From: Pseudomonas sp. dw_612
Lineage (GTDB): Bacteria > Pseudomonadota > Gammaproteobacteria > Pseudomonadales > Pseudomonadaceae
DNA: 64,000 nt
Assembly (NCBI RefSeq): GCF_018449725.1
Contig: NZ_JAAVVC010000019.1
Location: 62,001 to 126,000 of the forward strand
Reading direction: 5' to 3'
Shown here: positions 9,233 to 17,555 of the stretch, piece by piece
How positions within the stretch are numbered: position 1 is the first letter of the stretch
Layout: each line of letters starts with the position of its first letter
Translations under genes and position numbers: made by a program
The notes under the pieces: model-generated
The model's input: the letters and a program-made list of their open reading frames with translations, nothing else
The model's database searches: none
What the model was told of the DNA's origin: nothing

Positions 9233-9847
9233 TCAGGCGGCGGTCAGCAGACCCTGGCGTTCGATAAAGGCAATGATCGCTTCCAGGCCAAGACCGGTCT
9301 TCTGGTTGCTGAAAACGAACGGCTTGCCGTTGCGCATCCGTTTGGTGTCGCTGTCCATCAGCTCCAGCGACGCCCCTACCAATGGTGCGAGGTCGACCTT
9401 GTTGATCACCAGCAGATCGGATTTGCAAATCCCCGGCCCGCCCTTGCGTGGCAACTTGTCGCCGGCCGAAACGTCGATCACATAAATGGTCAGATCCGAC
9501 AGCTCCGGGCTGAAGGTCGCCGAGAGGTTGTCGCCGCCGGACTCAACGATAATCAGGTCCAGCCCCGGAAAGCGCCGGTTCAATTGGTCCACGGCTTCGA
9601 GGTTGATTGAGGCGTCTTCGCGGATCGCCGTGTGTGGGCAGCCACCGGTTTCCACGCCGATGATCCGCTCCGGCGCCAGTGCTTCATTGCGCACCAGAAA
9701 GTCGGCGTCTTCGCGGGTGTAGATGTCGTTGGTCACGACGGCGAGGTTGTAGCGGTCGCGCAGGGCCAGGCACAGGGCGAGGGTCAGTGCGGTTTTACCG
9801 GAACCGACCGGGCCGCCGATGCCGACGCGCAGAGGTTGTGTGTTCAT
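9233..9847 (-). CDS. ureG: Urease accessory GTPase UreG
   Basis: Cytoplasmic SIMIBI-class GTPase of 204 residues that drives nickel insertion into urease. The P-loop GPVGSGKT is at 12-19, the nickel-binding Cys-Pro-His at C70-P71-H72, and the guanine-specificity motif NKVD near residue 155. Pseudomonad UreG begins with MN-QPLRVGIGGPVG, so I start at ATG 9847, which has GGAG nine bases upstream; an alternative TTG at 9859 would add only four residues. It follows ureF by 24 bp and precedes hupE/ureJ. Confidence 0.96.
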   Translation of the reverse strand: MNTQPLRVGIGGPVGSGKTALTLALCLALRDRYNLAVVTNDIYTREDADFLVRNEALAPERIIGVETGGCPHTAIREDASINLEAVDQLNRRFPGLDLIIVESGGDNLSATFSPELSDLTIYVIDVSAGDKLPRKGGPGICKSDLLVINKVDLAPLVGASLELMDSDTKRMRNGKPFVFSNQKTGLGLEAIIAFIERQGLLTAA

Positions 9848-9871
9848 ATGCTTCTCCAAAAAAAACAGGCC

Positions 9872-10546
9872 CTAGGAACGGAACAGGCGGCTGTACTGGC
9901 GCTCATGGGCCATGCACGCCAGGGACAGGCCAAACGCGGCGCTGCCATAGTGTTCGGGGTTGATTCGTGTGGCGTTGTGCTGGGCTTCCTGCAACAGCGG
10001 CAGCAATTGACTGGTCAGGCGCTGAGCGGCTTGCTGGCCCAGAGGCAGGGTTTTCATCAGTACCGCCAACTGGTTTTCCAGCCAGCTCCAGAGCCATGCG
10101 GCCAAGGCGTCTTGCGGATTGATGCCCCAGGCGCGAGCCGCCAGGGCCCAGCCGAGGGCCAGATGCGGTTCCGGACGTTGATCTAGAAAGGCCCGGGCCG
10201 GCGCATCGAGTTCCGGCAAGCCGTTGAGCAACTGCTGCAACGAATAGCCCATCTGCCGACTTTCCTGATGCAGCTCGCGGGTTTCGCGGCTGGCGCGGTG
10301 TTCTTCGCAGCGTTGCAGCAGGTCGGCCCAGTTTTCCTCGGTCGCGGCCACGCAATGGGCGAGTAGCAGCGGCGCTTCGAAACGGGCGAGGTTCAATAGC
10401 AATTGATCACTGATCCAGCGTCGAGCACTGTCGGCATCAGTCACCCGGCCGTTATCCACCGCCATTTCCAGACCTTGGGAATAGCTGTAGCCGCCAATCG
10501 GCAATTGCGGACTGGCCAGGCGCAGCAGCGCCCAGGCTGGGTTCAT
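9872..10546 (-). CDS. ureF: Urease accessory protein UreF
   Basis: UreF, 224 residues, bridges the UreD-urease complex and UreG and gates GTP-dependent nickel delivery. The N-terminal motif LLRLASPQLPIGGYSYSQGLE is diagnostic, and LALGWALAARAWGI in the second half is also conserved. The ATG at 10546 forms an ATGA overlap with the ureE stop, so ureE and ureF are translationally coupled. The frame continues further upstream inside ureE but without UreF similarity. Confidence 0.95.
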   Translation of the reverse strand: MNPAWALLRLASPQLPIGGYSYSQGLEMAVDNGRVTDADSARRWISDQLLLNLARFEAPLLLAHCVAATEENWADLLQRCEEHRASRETRELHQESRQMGYSLQQLLNGLPELDAPARAFLDQRPEPHLALGWALAARAWGINPQDALAAWLWSWLENQLAVLMKTLPLGQQAAQRLTSQLLPLLQEAQHNATRINPEHYGSAAFGLSLACMAHERQYSRLFRS

Positions 10547-11043
10547 AGACGTACGCCGAACTGGTGCAGTTTCGGCGGGTAGTTGAAGTCTTCGTCGCCG
10601 TGGCGTGAGTGATGATGGCCGCCGCCGTAGGCGCCGTGTTCCGGCTGGAACGGGGCTTCGATGTTTTCGACCGTGGCATCCAGCTGTTCGAGCATGGCCT
10701 TGAGCACGTAATCGTCGAGCAGGCGCAGCCAACCGTCACCGACTTGCAGGGCGACGTGGCGGTTGCCCAGATGATAAGCGGCGCGGGTCAGTTCAAAGGC
10801 GTTGGCGCAGGTGACGTGCAGCAATTGTTCAGGGCGGGCGCAGACGCGGACGATGCGCCCGTCTTCGGCCTGTAGGCATTCACCGTCATACAATGGCGGC
10901 TGGCCGCGCTCCAGAAACAACCCGACATCTTCCTGATCGGCACTGAAACAGCGCAGGCGGCTTTTGCTCCGGGCTTCGAAGGTCAGGTGCAACTCGGCGG
11001 CCCAGACGGGTTGAGGGTCGATTCTGCGGTGAATCACCAGCAT
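10543..11043 (-). CDS. ureE: Urease accessory nickel metallochaperone UreE
   Basis: Nickel-binding chaperone of 166 residues. It has the UreE N-terminal peptide-binding domain, then a metal-binding domain with the central NRHVALQV, and ends in a histidine-rich tail (GGGHHHSRHGDED). It passes Ni to UreG. ATG 11043 gives the expected MLVIHRRI start. The gene is first in ureE-ureF-ureG-hupE on the minus strand, separated from the desT-like gene by a REP. Confidence 0.94.
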   Translation of the reverse strand: MLVIHRRIDPQPVWAAELHLTFEARSKSRLRCFSADQEDVGLFLERGQPPLYDGECLQAEDGRIVRVCARPEQLLHVTCANAFELTRAAYHLGNRHVALQVGDGWLRLLDDYVLKAMLEQLDATVENIEAPFQPEHGAYGGGHHHSRHGDEDFNYPPKLHQFGVRL

Positions 11044-11219
11044 CGGAAAGCTTCCAGCAAAGGACAATGCTCTGGTTAGAGCAAGGGGCTTGCCAATCGG
11101 GCGATGCGTAGGAAAACCCTGTCGGAGAGTAGTAGTTGTTGCAGGATGTTGCAGGGTTTTGGCTTATGTTGGTGCGTGAAGGATTTTTCATGCACCGATT
11201 TGCGGCGCAGTTGATTTTT

Positions 11220-11308
11220 TGTGGGAGCGAGCTTGCTCGCGATAGCGGCCACGCAATCACATCATTGTTGAATGTGAAGCCGTCATCGCGAGCAAGCCCG
11301 CTCCCACA
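11220..11308. repeat. REP doublet, TGTGGGAGCGAGCTTGCTCGCGATAGCGG type
   Basis: Two inverted copies at about 11220-11248 and 11280-11308; the arms continue past the usual core into GATAGCGGC / CCGTCATCGCG. It lies between the ureE start and the desT-like stop. The same sub-type occurs at 32289-32378. Confidence 0.9.
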
Positions 11309-11311
11309 GGG

Positions 11312-11944
11312 TTATTCGGTGCTGCCCAACCCCTGCCAATGTTTGAGGCCGATAAAGATGAAGCGCAATTGCTGGGTGATTTTCGCTTGAGGCGTCAAAT
11401 GCTCCGGCAACGCTTCAATCGGCGGATCGATGATGTCCGGCAAGGTCGCGAACACACTTTTCACGATCAGATCAGCCATGACGCTCAGCCCGGCAATGTC
11501 CAGGTGTTGCAGCTTGGGCATCAGCGACAGGTCGGACGCGAGGTCGGAGCTGATGTCTTCGCGCAAACGGCCAATGGCCTGGCGCACCGGCAGCGAGCCG
11601 CCGTATTGCTCGCGGGCGAGAAACAGGAATTGCGAGCGATTGGCGCTGACCACATCGAGAAAGATCCGCACCGACGCATCAATAATGCCGCCCATGACGA
11701 ATTCGTTGTGGCGTACCAGGCGGATGGTTTCGCGGAAGGTCTGGCCGACTTCACTGACCAGCACCAGGCCCAGTTCGTCCATATCGGCGAAATGCCGGTA
11801 GAAACCGGTGGGCACGATCCCGGCGGTTTTCGCCACTTCGCGCAGGCTCAGGCTGCCGAATCCTCGGCCGCATTCCATCAAATGGCGGGCGGCGTCCATC
11901 AGGGCGTTGCGGGTCTGTTGTTTCTGTTCGGCGCGGGGCAGCAT
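11312..11944 (-). CDS. desT: TetR-family regulator, DesT-like
   Basis: Transcriptional repressor of 210 residues. The N-terminal helix-turn-helix spans about residues 10-56 (LSLREVAKTAGIVPTGFYRH), followed by the DMDELGLVLVSEVGQTFR and FLFLAREQYGGSLPVRQAI segments that are characteristic of P. aeruginosa DesT, the acyl-CoA-sensing repressor of the desCB acyl-CoA desaturase. In PAO1, as I recall, desT also lies next to ureE, which supports the call. Here desB and desC are not adjacent: the upstream side is a terminator and an unrelated repeat protein. The target may therefore be elsewhere in the genome. Confidence 0.75.
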   Translation of the reverse strand: MLPRAEQKQQTRNALMDAARHLMECGRGFGSLSLREVAKTAGIVPTGFYRHFADMDELGLVLVSEVGQTFRETIRLVRHNEFVMGGIIDASVRIFLDVVSANRSQFLFLAREQYGGSLPVRQAIGRLREDISSDLASDLSLMPKLQHLDIAGLSVMADLIVKSVFATLPDIIDPPIEALPEHLTPQAKITQQLRFIFIGLKHWQGLGSTE

Positions 11945-12058
11945 CGCAAGGGTGTTTTCTGGACAGGACAGCGGCGCACTCTAGCAAATCGGCTTTGCCG
12001 GCGTCGAACGGGGATCGGGGTTCAAGCGAGGAAGAAGTGTGGCGCTATATAAAAGTCA

Positions 12059-12089
12059 AAAGCCCAATCCAGGGATTGGGCTTTTTTTC
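12059..12089. terminator. Rho-independent terminator serving the repeat-protein gene
   Basis: The stem AGCCCAATC / GATTGGGCT around a short loop is followed on the plus strand by seven Ts and on the minus strand by a TTTT run. It lies just after the stop codon of the minus-strand repeat protein (12105) and 115 bp upstream of the desT-like start, so it probably ends the former. Confidence 0.8.
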
Positions 12090-12104
12090 AGGGCCGCCAT
12101 GGGC

Positions 12105-12617
12105 TCAGCTCACAGCGCTGTTGCGTTCGATTACACGGTCACCACCACCTTCAGCAAGGGTTTGGCCTTGTGGGGTGCGGTCCGAACCATCAGCAGCGAG
12201 GGTTTGGCCTTGTGGAGTGCGGTCGGAGCCATCAGCAGCAAGGGTTTGGCCTTGTGGAGTGCGATCGGAGCCGTCAGCGGCAAGGGTTTGGCCTTGTGGA
12301 GTGCGGTCGGAGCCGTCAGCGGCAAGGGTTTGGCCTTGTGGAGTGCGGTCGGAGCCGTCAGCGGCAAGGGTTTGACCTTGTGGGGTTTTATCGTAGCCGT
12401 CCTGGGTGATGAGGCCTTTTTCTTTCAGGCGATCATTACCACCTTCGGCAAGGGTCTGGCCTTGTGGAGTGCGGTCCGAACCATCAGCGGCAACGGTTTG
12501 GCTGAATACCGAGTGGCTGTCCTTGACTTGTGGTGTGGCCTGATCAGCGGCTGGCAGAGCGAAAGCAGTGCTGGCTAGCATCGAGAGGGTCAGGCTAAGC
12601 AGTAATTGGCGTTTCAT
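12105..12617 (-). CDS. Secreted protein with 14-residue tandem repeats, function unknown
   Basis: 170 residues. A signal peptide MKRQLLLSLTLSMLASTAFA is followed by about 25 residues and then near-identical 14-residue units TPQGQTLAADGSDR: five identical copies at 78-147, one variant at 148-161, an isolated variant at 50-63 and a degenerate unit between them (LKEKGLITQDGYDK). The protein is hydrophilic, lacks cysteine and is rich in Gly, Asp and Gln. Some pseudomonad homologues are, as I recall, labelled phage infection protein, but I see no basis for a function. ATG 12617 was chosen for its GGAG site and the signal peptide. The gene is single and has its own terminator. Confidence 0.75.
   Translation of the reverse strand: MKRQLLLSLTLSMLASTAFALPAADQATPQVKDSHSVFSQTVAADGSDRTPQGQTLAEGGNDRLKEKGLITQDGYDKTPQGQTLAADGSDRTPQGQTLAADGSDRTPQGQTLAADGSDRTPQGQTLAADGSDRTPQGQTLAADGSDRTPQGQTLAEGGGDRVIERNSAVS
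12135..12386 (-). repeat. Six tandem 42-bp coding repeats
   Basis: Six head-to-tail 42-bp units encode TPQGQTLAADGSDR (the last one TPQGQTLAEGGGDR). The units are near-identical at DNA level, differing mainly at a few third positions, so the array is recent or kept uniform by recombination. Copy number is likely to vary between strains through replication slippage, always in steps of 14 residues without changing the frame. Confidence 0.9.
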
Positions 12618-13005
12618 GATGGGTTGCTCCTTGGGAGGGCGATAAAGTGGGTACGAGGGCAATGCTACTCTCGATAAGTCGATATAAAAGTTCATAAACG
12701 CAATGGTAATAATCAACAGAATTGATTGTTTGACGCAGAGGCTCTAGAACGGGCGTTTCCGGCGGGCGGTTTTGCACTGGAGTGGGTATTTTCGACTCAC
12801 TCGTGCCGCACAAAAGTGCGGGTCCGGTAACGCCGCAAGCGGGGCGCACTTTGTTCGAGGCCGATTATTTGAACGTTAACGAGCATTTCAGTTAAACCTG
12901 CGGGCCATTTTCCAGTCGTAGATTCCATGGCAGGCCGATTCAGGCCTTGCGCTTCAAACGTGCGTCGCAGTCAGGGCGCTCAGTCGTATTCAGGAGCCTT
13001 GTGCA
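12618..13005. other. Intergenic region between two divergent genes
   Basis: The 388 bp between the repeat-protein start (minus) and the AsmA-like start (plus) hold no credible gene. The part next to the repeat protein is AT-rich (about 12650-12730) and would fit its promoter. A short inverted pair around 12808-12825 (CCGCACAAAAGTGCGGG) forms a small hairpin. I see no repeat element here. Confidence 0.5.
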
Positions 13006-15081
13006 ATGACGCGCACTTCAAAAATAATCAGCTGGACCTTAGCCACGCTTGTTGTCTTGCTGGCGATACTGGTTCTGATCATCGTGTTCTTCGATTGGAA
13101 CCGGATCAAACCGCCCCTCAATGCCAAAGTCTCCGAAGAACTGCATCGCCCGTTCGCCATTAATGGCAACCTGGCGGTGGTGTGGCGGCGTGAATTGGAT
13201 GAAGGCGGCTGGCGCGCCTGGGTGCCGTGGCCGCACGTGGTGGCCGAGGACTTGAGCCTGGGCAACCCGGACTGGTCAAAGCAGCCGCAGATGGTCACCC
13301 TCAAACGCGTCGAGTTGCGCATCTCGCCGCTGGCCTTGTTGGCGCAGCGAGTAGTGATCCCGCGCATTGACCTCACCGAGCCAAACGCCGACCTCCAGCG
13401 CCTGGCCGACGGCCGCGCGAACTGGACCTTCAAGTTCGACCCCAAGGACCCGAACGCCGAACCGTCGAATTGGGTGGTGGACATCGGCGCCATCGGCTTC
13501 GACAAGGGCCATGTCACCCTCGACGACCAGAACCTGAAAACCCAACTCGACCTGTTGATCGATCCACTGGGCAAGCCGATTCCGTTCAGTGACATCGTCG
13601 GTGACAAAGCGGCGAAAACTGCGGTCGAGAAGGGCGGCGCACCTCAGGACTACGCCTTCGCGATCAAAGTGAAAGGCCAGTACCACGAACAGAAGCTCGC
13701 TGGCGAAGGCAAGATCGGCGGCCTGTTGGCCTTGCAGGACGCGGCCAAGCCGTTTCCGCTGCAGGCCCAGGTGAAGATCGCCGACACCAGCGTCGAACTG
13801 GCCGGCACCCTGACCGATCCACTGAACCTCGGCGCGTTGGACCTGCGTCTGAAACTGGCCGGCAGCAGCCTGGCCAATCTTTACCCATTGACCGGCGTCA
13901 CCCTGCCGGACTCGCCGCCCTACGCCACCGACGGTCACTTGACCGCCAAGCTGCATGACGCGGCCGGCGCGCAGTTCCGCTATGAAGGCTTCAACGGCAA
14001 GATCGGCGACAGTGATATTCACGGTGACTTGGCTTATGTCGCCAGCCAGCCACGGCCGAAACTCAGCGGTTCGCTGGTCTCCAATCAATTGCTATTTGCC
14101 GACCTCGCGCCGCTGATTGGCGCCGACTCTAACGCCAAGCAAAAGGCTCGTGGCGGTGAAAGCAAGCAACCGACGGACAAGGTGTTGCCGGTCGAGGAAT
14201 TCAAGACCGAGCGCTGGCGGGATATGGACGCCGACGTCGAGTTCACCGGCAAGCGCATCGTCCACAGCGAAAAACTGCCATTCACCGACCTTTATACGCA
14301 CCTGGTGCTGACCGACGGCGTGCTCAGCCTGGAGCCCCTGCGTTTCGGCGTGGCCGGCGGCAAGCTCGATGCGCAGATTCGCCTCAATGGCCGCACCGAA
14401 CCGTTGGAAGGCCAGGCGAAGCTCACGGCCCGGGGCTTCAAGCTGAAGCAGTTGTTCCCGACTTTCGAACCGATGAAGACCAGTTTCGGTGAGCTCAATG
14501 GCGATGCCGATATCGCTGGCCGTGGCAACTCGGTGGCCAAGTTGCTGGGCACTTCCAACGGCAAGCTGAAAATGCTGATCAACGACGGCGCGATCAGCCG
14601 CGAATTGATGGAGCTGGCCGGGCTCAACGTCGGCAACTACGTGGTTGGCAAGATCTTTGGCGACAAGGAAGTGAAGATCAACTGCGCGGCGGCGGATTTC
14701 GACATCAAGACAGGGCTCGCAACGACGCGGTTGTTCGTCTTCGATACCGAGAACGCGATCATCTACATCGATGGCACCGCGAACATGGCGACGGAACAGC
14801 TGGACTTGACCATCACCCCGGAATCGAAAGGCTGGCGCTTGATTTCGTTGCGTTCGCCGCTGTATGTGCAGGGCAAGTTCATCAAGCCGAGCGCCGGGGT
14901 GAAAGCGGTACCGTTGCTGTTGCGTGGCGCCGGGATGGTGGCGTTGGGCGTGATTGCCGCGCCAGCGGCGGGGTTGTTGGCGCTGGTGGCGCCGAGTGGT
15001 GGCGAGCCGAATCAGTGTGCGCCGTTGCTGGAGCAGATGAAGGCGGGCAAGGCGCCGGTTACAGTCAAACCAACCAAATAA
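13006..15081 (+). CDS. AsmA-family protein (YhjG-like)
   Basis: 691 residues, anchored in the inner membrane by one N-terminal helix at about residues 9-29, with the rest in the periplasm. The sequence is the repetitive beta-rich pattern of AsmA-like bridge proteins, including the conserved N-terminal NRIKPPLNAKVSEELHRPF, and the C-terminal AsmA_2 region with GELNGDADIAGRGNSVAKLLG and NGKLKMLINDGAISRELMELAG. Such proteins are thought to carry phospholipids to the outer membrane or influence its assembly. Two hydrophobic stretches near residues 645-665 close the protein. It is a single gene. Confidence 0.85.
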   Translation: MTRTSKIISWTLATLVVLLAILVLIIVFFDWNRIKPPLNAKVSEELHRPFAINGNLAVVWRRELDEGGWRAWVPWPHVVAEDLSLGNPDWSKQPQMVTLKRVELRISPLALLAQRVVIPRIDLTEPNADLQRLADGRANWTFKFDPKDPNAEPSNWVVDIGAIGFDKGHVTLDDQNLKTQLDLLIDPLGKPIPFSDIVGDKAAKTAVEKGGAPQDYAFAIKVKGQYHEQKLAGEGKIGGLLALQDAAKPFPLQAQVKIADTSVELAGTLTDPLNLGALDLRLKLAGSSLANLYPLTGVTLPDSPPYATDGHLTAKLHDAAGAQFRYEGFNGKIGDSDIHGDLAYVASQPRPKLSGSLVSNQLLFADLAPLIGADSNAKQKARGGESKQPTDKVLPVEEFKTERWRDMDADVEFTGKRIVHSEKLPFTDLYTHLVLTDGVLSLEPLRFGVAGGKLDAQIRLNGRTEPLEGQAKLTARGFKLKQLFPTFEPMKTSFGELNGDADIAGRGNSVAKLLGTSNGKLKMLINDGAISRELMELAGLNVGNYVVGKIFGDKEVKINCAAADFDIKTGLATTRLFVFDTENAIIYIDGTANMATEQLDLTITPESKGWRLISLRSPLYVQGKFIKPSAGVKAVPLLLRGAGMVALGVIAAPAAGLLALVAPSGGEPNQCAPLLEQMKAGKAPVTVKPTK

Positions 15082-15092
15082 GGTAAGAGCAG

Positions 15093-15172
15093 ATCAAAAG
15101 ATCGCAGCCTTCGGCAGCTCCTACAGAGGAATGCATTCTCATGTAGGAGCTGCCGAAGGCTGCGATCTTTTG
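15093..15172. repeat. Inverted repeat, GTAGGAGCTGCCGAAGGCTGCGATCTTTTG type
   Basis: Two near-perfect inverted arms around a roughly 20-base centre. It lies between the converging asmA-like and ferritin-like genes and probably helps end both transcripts. Confidence 0.9.
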
Positions 15173-15182
15173 CTTTTAAGGG

Positions 15183-15713
15183 CTACAAGTCTTTCAGAAT
15201 GTCCGCCATATCATCCGCATGCTCTTCTTCCTGGGCCAGGATGTCTTCGAAGATGCGTCGGGTAGTCGGGTCTTTTTCGCCGATGTACTGGATGATCTCG
15301 CGGTAGCTGTCGATGGCGATCCGTTCGGCGACCAGGTCTTCGTAGACCATCTCCTTGAGGTTGTTGCCGGCCACGTATTGAGCGTGGGAGTTTTTCGACA
15401 GCAGGTCGGGGTTGAACTCCGGCTCGCCGCCCAGTTGCACGATGCGCTCGGCCAGACGGTCGGCGTGTTCGGCTTCCTGGGTCGCGTGTTCGAGGAATTC
15501 GTCGGCGGCCACGTGGGCCTTGAGGCCGTTGGCCATGAAGTAGTGGCGCTTGTAGCGCAACACGCAGACCAATTCAGTGGCCAGCGATTCGTTGAGCAGG
15601 CGCAGCACTTCATCGAGGTCGGCGCTGTAGCTTTCGGTCACGGCACCGTTCTCGACATTCTGGCGAGCCCGTGCGCGAAGGGTGGTTACATCAGACAAAT
15701 GCATGTCGCTCAT
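15183..15713 (-). CDS. Ferritin-like / bacterioferritin-type iron storage protein
   Basis: 176 residues forming a four-helix ferritin-like bundle. The di-iron ligand pattern is visible: E47, the ExxH pair E80/H83, E130 and the second ExxH pair E162/H165. It is nearest to the bacterioferritin/Dps-like ferritins of pseudomonads annotated simply as ferritin-like; the helix ELVCVLRYKRHYFMANGL resembles the first helix of bacterioferritin. Iron oxidation and storage in the cytoplasm is the likely role. Two in-frame starts are possible (15713 or three codons later); the first is kept because GGAG lies upstream. Confidence 0.82.
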   Translation of the reverse strand: MSDMHLSDVTTLRARARQNVENGAVTESYSADLDEVLRLLNESLATELVCVLRYKRHYFMANGLKAHVAADEFLEHATQEAEHADRLAERIVQLGGEPEFNPDLLSKNSHAQYVAGNNLKEMVYEDLVAERIAIDSYREIIQYIGEKDPTTRRIFEDILAQEEEHADDMADILKDL

Positions 15714-15822
15714 CTCAATCTCCTGGAGGCTAATCCGGTTGGCGTCACGCCTCTGGGGCCGTGATCGCTACTTAAGGTGTGAGTAATTAGCCGCGCGAAA
15801 AGTTTGATGTAATTGACGAACG

Positions 15823-15897
15823 CAAAAGATCGCAGCCTTCGGCCGCTCCTACATTGGAATGCGTTCACCTGTAGGAGCTGGCGAAGCCTGCGATCTT
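15823..15897. repeat. Inverted repeat, GTAGGAGCTGGCGAAGCCTGCGATCTT type
   Basis: Left arm CAAAAGATCGCAGCCTTCGG and right arm GTAGGAGCTGGCGAAGCCTG pair around a short centre; the arms differ at several positions, so this copy is diverged. Its right arm and centre overlap the last codons of the LysR gene. Confidence 0.85.
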
Positions 15898-16793
15898 GGC
15901 AATAGTCCTGACAGCGTTGCTTCTTCCTGCAGCCATGCAAAAAATGCCCGCACCGGCGGATGCCGTTCGCGCCCCGGCACGCACAGTGCGCTGTACCCGG
16001 CGCCATCAACCTGAACTTCGCCCTTGTAAGGCACCAGCAACCCGCTGGCGACGCTCTCCGATACCAGAATATTGCTCGCCAGCACCAACCCTTGCCCGGC
16101 AATCGCCGCTTGCAGGGCGTAGTGCTCTTCATCGTATTCGCGCACGGCCGGTTGTCCGTTCAGCCAATTCTCGCCGGACCGCGCGCACCAGGCCTCCCAG
16201 CCATGGGCATAGAGCTTGGAGTTATGCCAACGCACGCTGATCAACGTCGGCGTTCGGCTGCCCGCCAGCGTCACTTGCTCGGGCGAGCCATAGACGCCGA
16301 AGGACTCGTCGAACAGGCACTGTCCATACAGGTTCGGGTAGTCGTCGAGGCTGTAGCGCAGCACCAGATCGACGCTGGCGTCCTGATGCAAATCGATGAC
16401 TTCGCAATGGGTATCGAGCCGCAGGCTGATGGTCGGATGCCGGGCATAAAAACGCCCGAGTCGCGGCACCAGCCATAACGCGGCGAACGCGGCGGTGGTG
16501 GAGATCGTCAGGCTCGCGCCGCTGCGTTGCGGGCGCAGGGTATCGACGCTCTGCGCCACTTCCAGCAAGGCGCCGTGCAGGCTCTGGAACAGGCGTTCGC
16601 CGCCGTCGGTGAGGCGGACTTGTCGCGGCAGCCTTTCGAACAGCGCGATACCGAGCCAGCTCTCCAGCGAGCGGATCTGATGGGAAATCGCCGTGGGCGT
16701 CACCGAAAGCTCTTCAGCGGCAGCCTTGAAACTCAGCAGGCGCGAGGCGGATTCGAAGGCGCGCAGGGCGGTCAGGGGCAGCGAGGCAAACAT
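15849..16793 (-). CDS. LysR-family transcriptional regulator (GcvA-like)
   Basis: 314 residues. The N-terminal winged helix-turn-helix is at about residues 5-62 (LTALRAFESASRLLSFKAAAEELSVTP), followed by a substrate-binding domain from about 92, with SLRLDTHCEVIDLHQDASVDLVLRY and AAIAGQGLVLAS typical of the GcvA/AmpR branch. The divergent neighbour on the plus strand, 123 bp away, is an azoreductase followed by an SMR exporter, the likely targets. The last roughly 16 residues (RSQASPAPTGERIPM) are encoded by the adjacent repeat, whose arm supplies the stop codon, so the natural C-terminus has been replaced or extended. Confidence 0.85.
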   Translation of the reverse strand: MFASLPLTALRAFESASRLLSFKAAAEELSVTPTAISHQIRSLESWLGIALFERLPRQVRLTDGGERLFQSLHGALLEVAQSVDTLRPQRSGASLTISTTAAFAALWLVPRLGRFYARHPTISLRLDTHCEVIDLHQDASVDLVLRYSLDDYPNLYGQCLFDESFGVYGSPEQVTLAGSRTPTLISVRWHNSKLYAHGWEAWCARSGENWLNGQPAVREYDEEHYALQAAIAGQGLVLASNILVSESVASGLLVPYKGEVQVDGAGYSALCVPGRERHPPVRAFFAWLQEEATLSGLLPRSQASPAPTGERIPM

Positions 16794-16855
16794 CTCAATA
16801 CTCCATAAATGAAACTAATTCATCCTGAATGACTTTTGCTCATTTGAAGAAGGGC

Positions 16856-16890
16856 CGCGGCGAGCTTCAAGCTGCAAGCCACAAGCCGTT
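16856..16890. repeat. Single arm of an AAGCTGCAAGC-type repeat
   Basis: CGAGCTTCAAGCTGCAAGCC followed by ACAAGC resembles one arm of the AAGCTGCAAGC / GCTTGAAGCTTGC element at 22396-22490. No second arm is seen. It lies in the space between the LysR gene and the azoreductase gene, close to where a regulatory site would be expected. Confidence 0.4.
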
Positions 16891-16916
16891 TCAGTGTAGC
16901 CCTTCAGGAGATTCAG

Positions 16917-17555
16917 ATGAGCACAGTTCTTGCCATTCATGCCAGTCCCCGTGGCGAACGTTCCCACTCCCGGCGCCTGGCCGAGGTGTTTTTGTCCGCG
17001 TGGCAGGCTCGCCATCCGCAGTCGCAGTTGACCCGTCGTGAGGTCGGTCGGGCGGTGATTCCACCGGTCAACGAAGCGTTTGTGGCCGCAGCGTTTTATC
17101 CCGAACCGAATGCCCGACCCTTGTCGATGCAAGCCGATCTGGCCTTCAGCGATGAACTGGTCGGCGAATTGCTCGGCCACGATGTGCTGGTGATTTCCAC
17201 GCCGATGCACAACTTCAGCGTGCCCAGCGGCCTCAAGGCCTGGATCGACCAGATTGTGCGCGTCGGGCTGACCTTCAATCACACCCTGGACAACGGCGTG
17301 GCGCAGTACGAGCCGCTGGTGCGGGGCAAAAAAGCCCTGATCGTCACCAGTCGCGGCGGGTTCGGCTTCGGGCCGGGCGGTGAACTGGAAGCGATGAACC
17401 ACGCCGATCCCTTGTTGCGCACGGCGCTGGGTTTTATCGGTATCACTGACATCACGGTGGTCGCTGCCGAGGGTGAAGAATCGGCCGAACGCACCTTCCA
17501 GATCTCTGTTGCCGAGGCCGAGCAGCAACTGTTGGCACTGGCCAGGGAATTCTAG
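16917..17555 (+). CDS. azoR: FMN-dependent NADH-azoreductase / NAD(P)H quinone reductase
   Basis: 212 residues with a flavodoxin-like fold. The N-terminal LAIHASPRGERSHSRRLAE segment contains the FMN-phosphate loop, and VISTPMHNFSVPSGLKAWIDQIVR is the AzoR/NQO signature around the flavin. FSLVARSRGG-like SRGGFGFG follows. Such enzymes reduce quinones and azo dyes with two electrons and protect from thiol and quinone stress. The ATG is preceded by AGGAGA. Its stop codon directly abuts the ATG of the SMR gene, so both are co-transcribed, and the divergent LysR gene probably controls them. Confidence 0.85.
   Translation: MSTVLAIHASPRGERSHSRRLAEVFLSAWQARHPQSQLTRREVGRAVIPPVNEAFVAAAFYPEPNARPLSMQADLAFSDELVGELLGHDVLVISTPMHNFSVPSGLKAWIDQIVRVGLTFNHTLDNGVAQYEPLVRGKKALIVTSRGGFGFGPGGELEAMNHADPLLRTALGFIGITDITVVAAEGEESAERTFQISVAEAEQQLLALAREF

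Noticed and set aside
9848..9859. TTG start four codons upstream of ureG.
   Set aside because: It overlaps the GGAG ribosome site of the ATG at 9847, and the family starts at that ATG.
12135..12386. Regular direct repeats that might suggest a CRISPR array.
   Set aside because: The units abut without spacers, have 42-bp periodicity in frame with a gene and encode a repeated peptide.
15092..15175. Hairpin repeats as small RNA genes or simple terminators.
   Set aside because: The same sequence recurs many times in the window in different contexts; it is a repeat family, even if it may also stop transcription.
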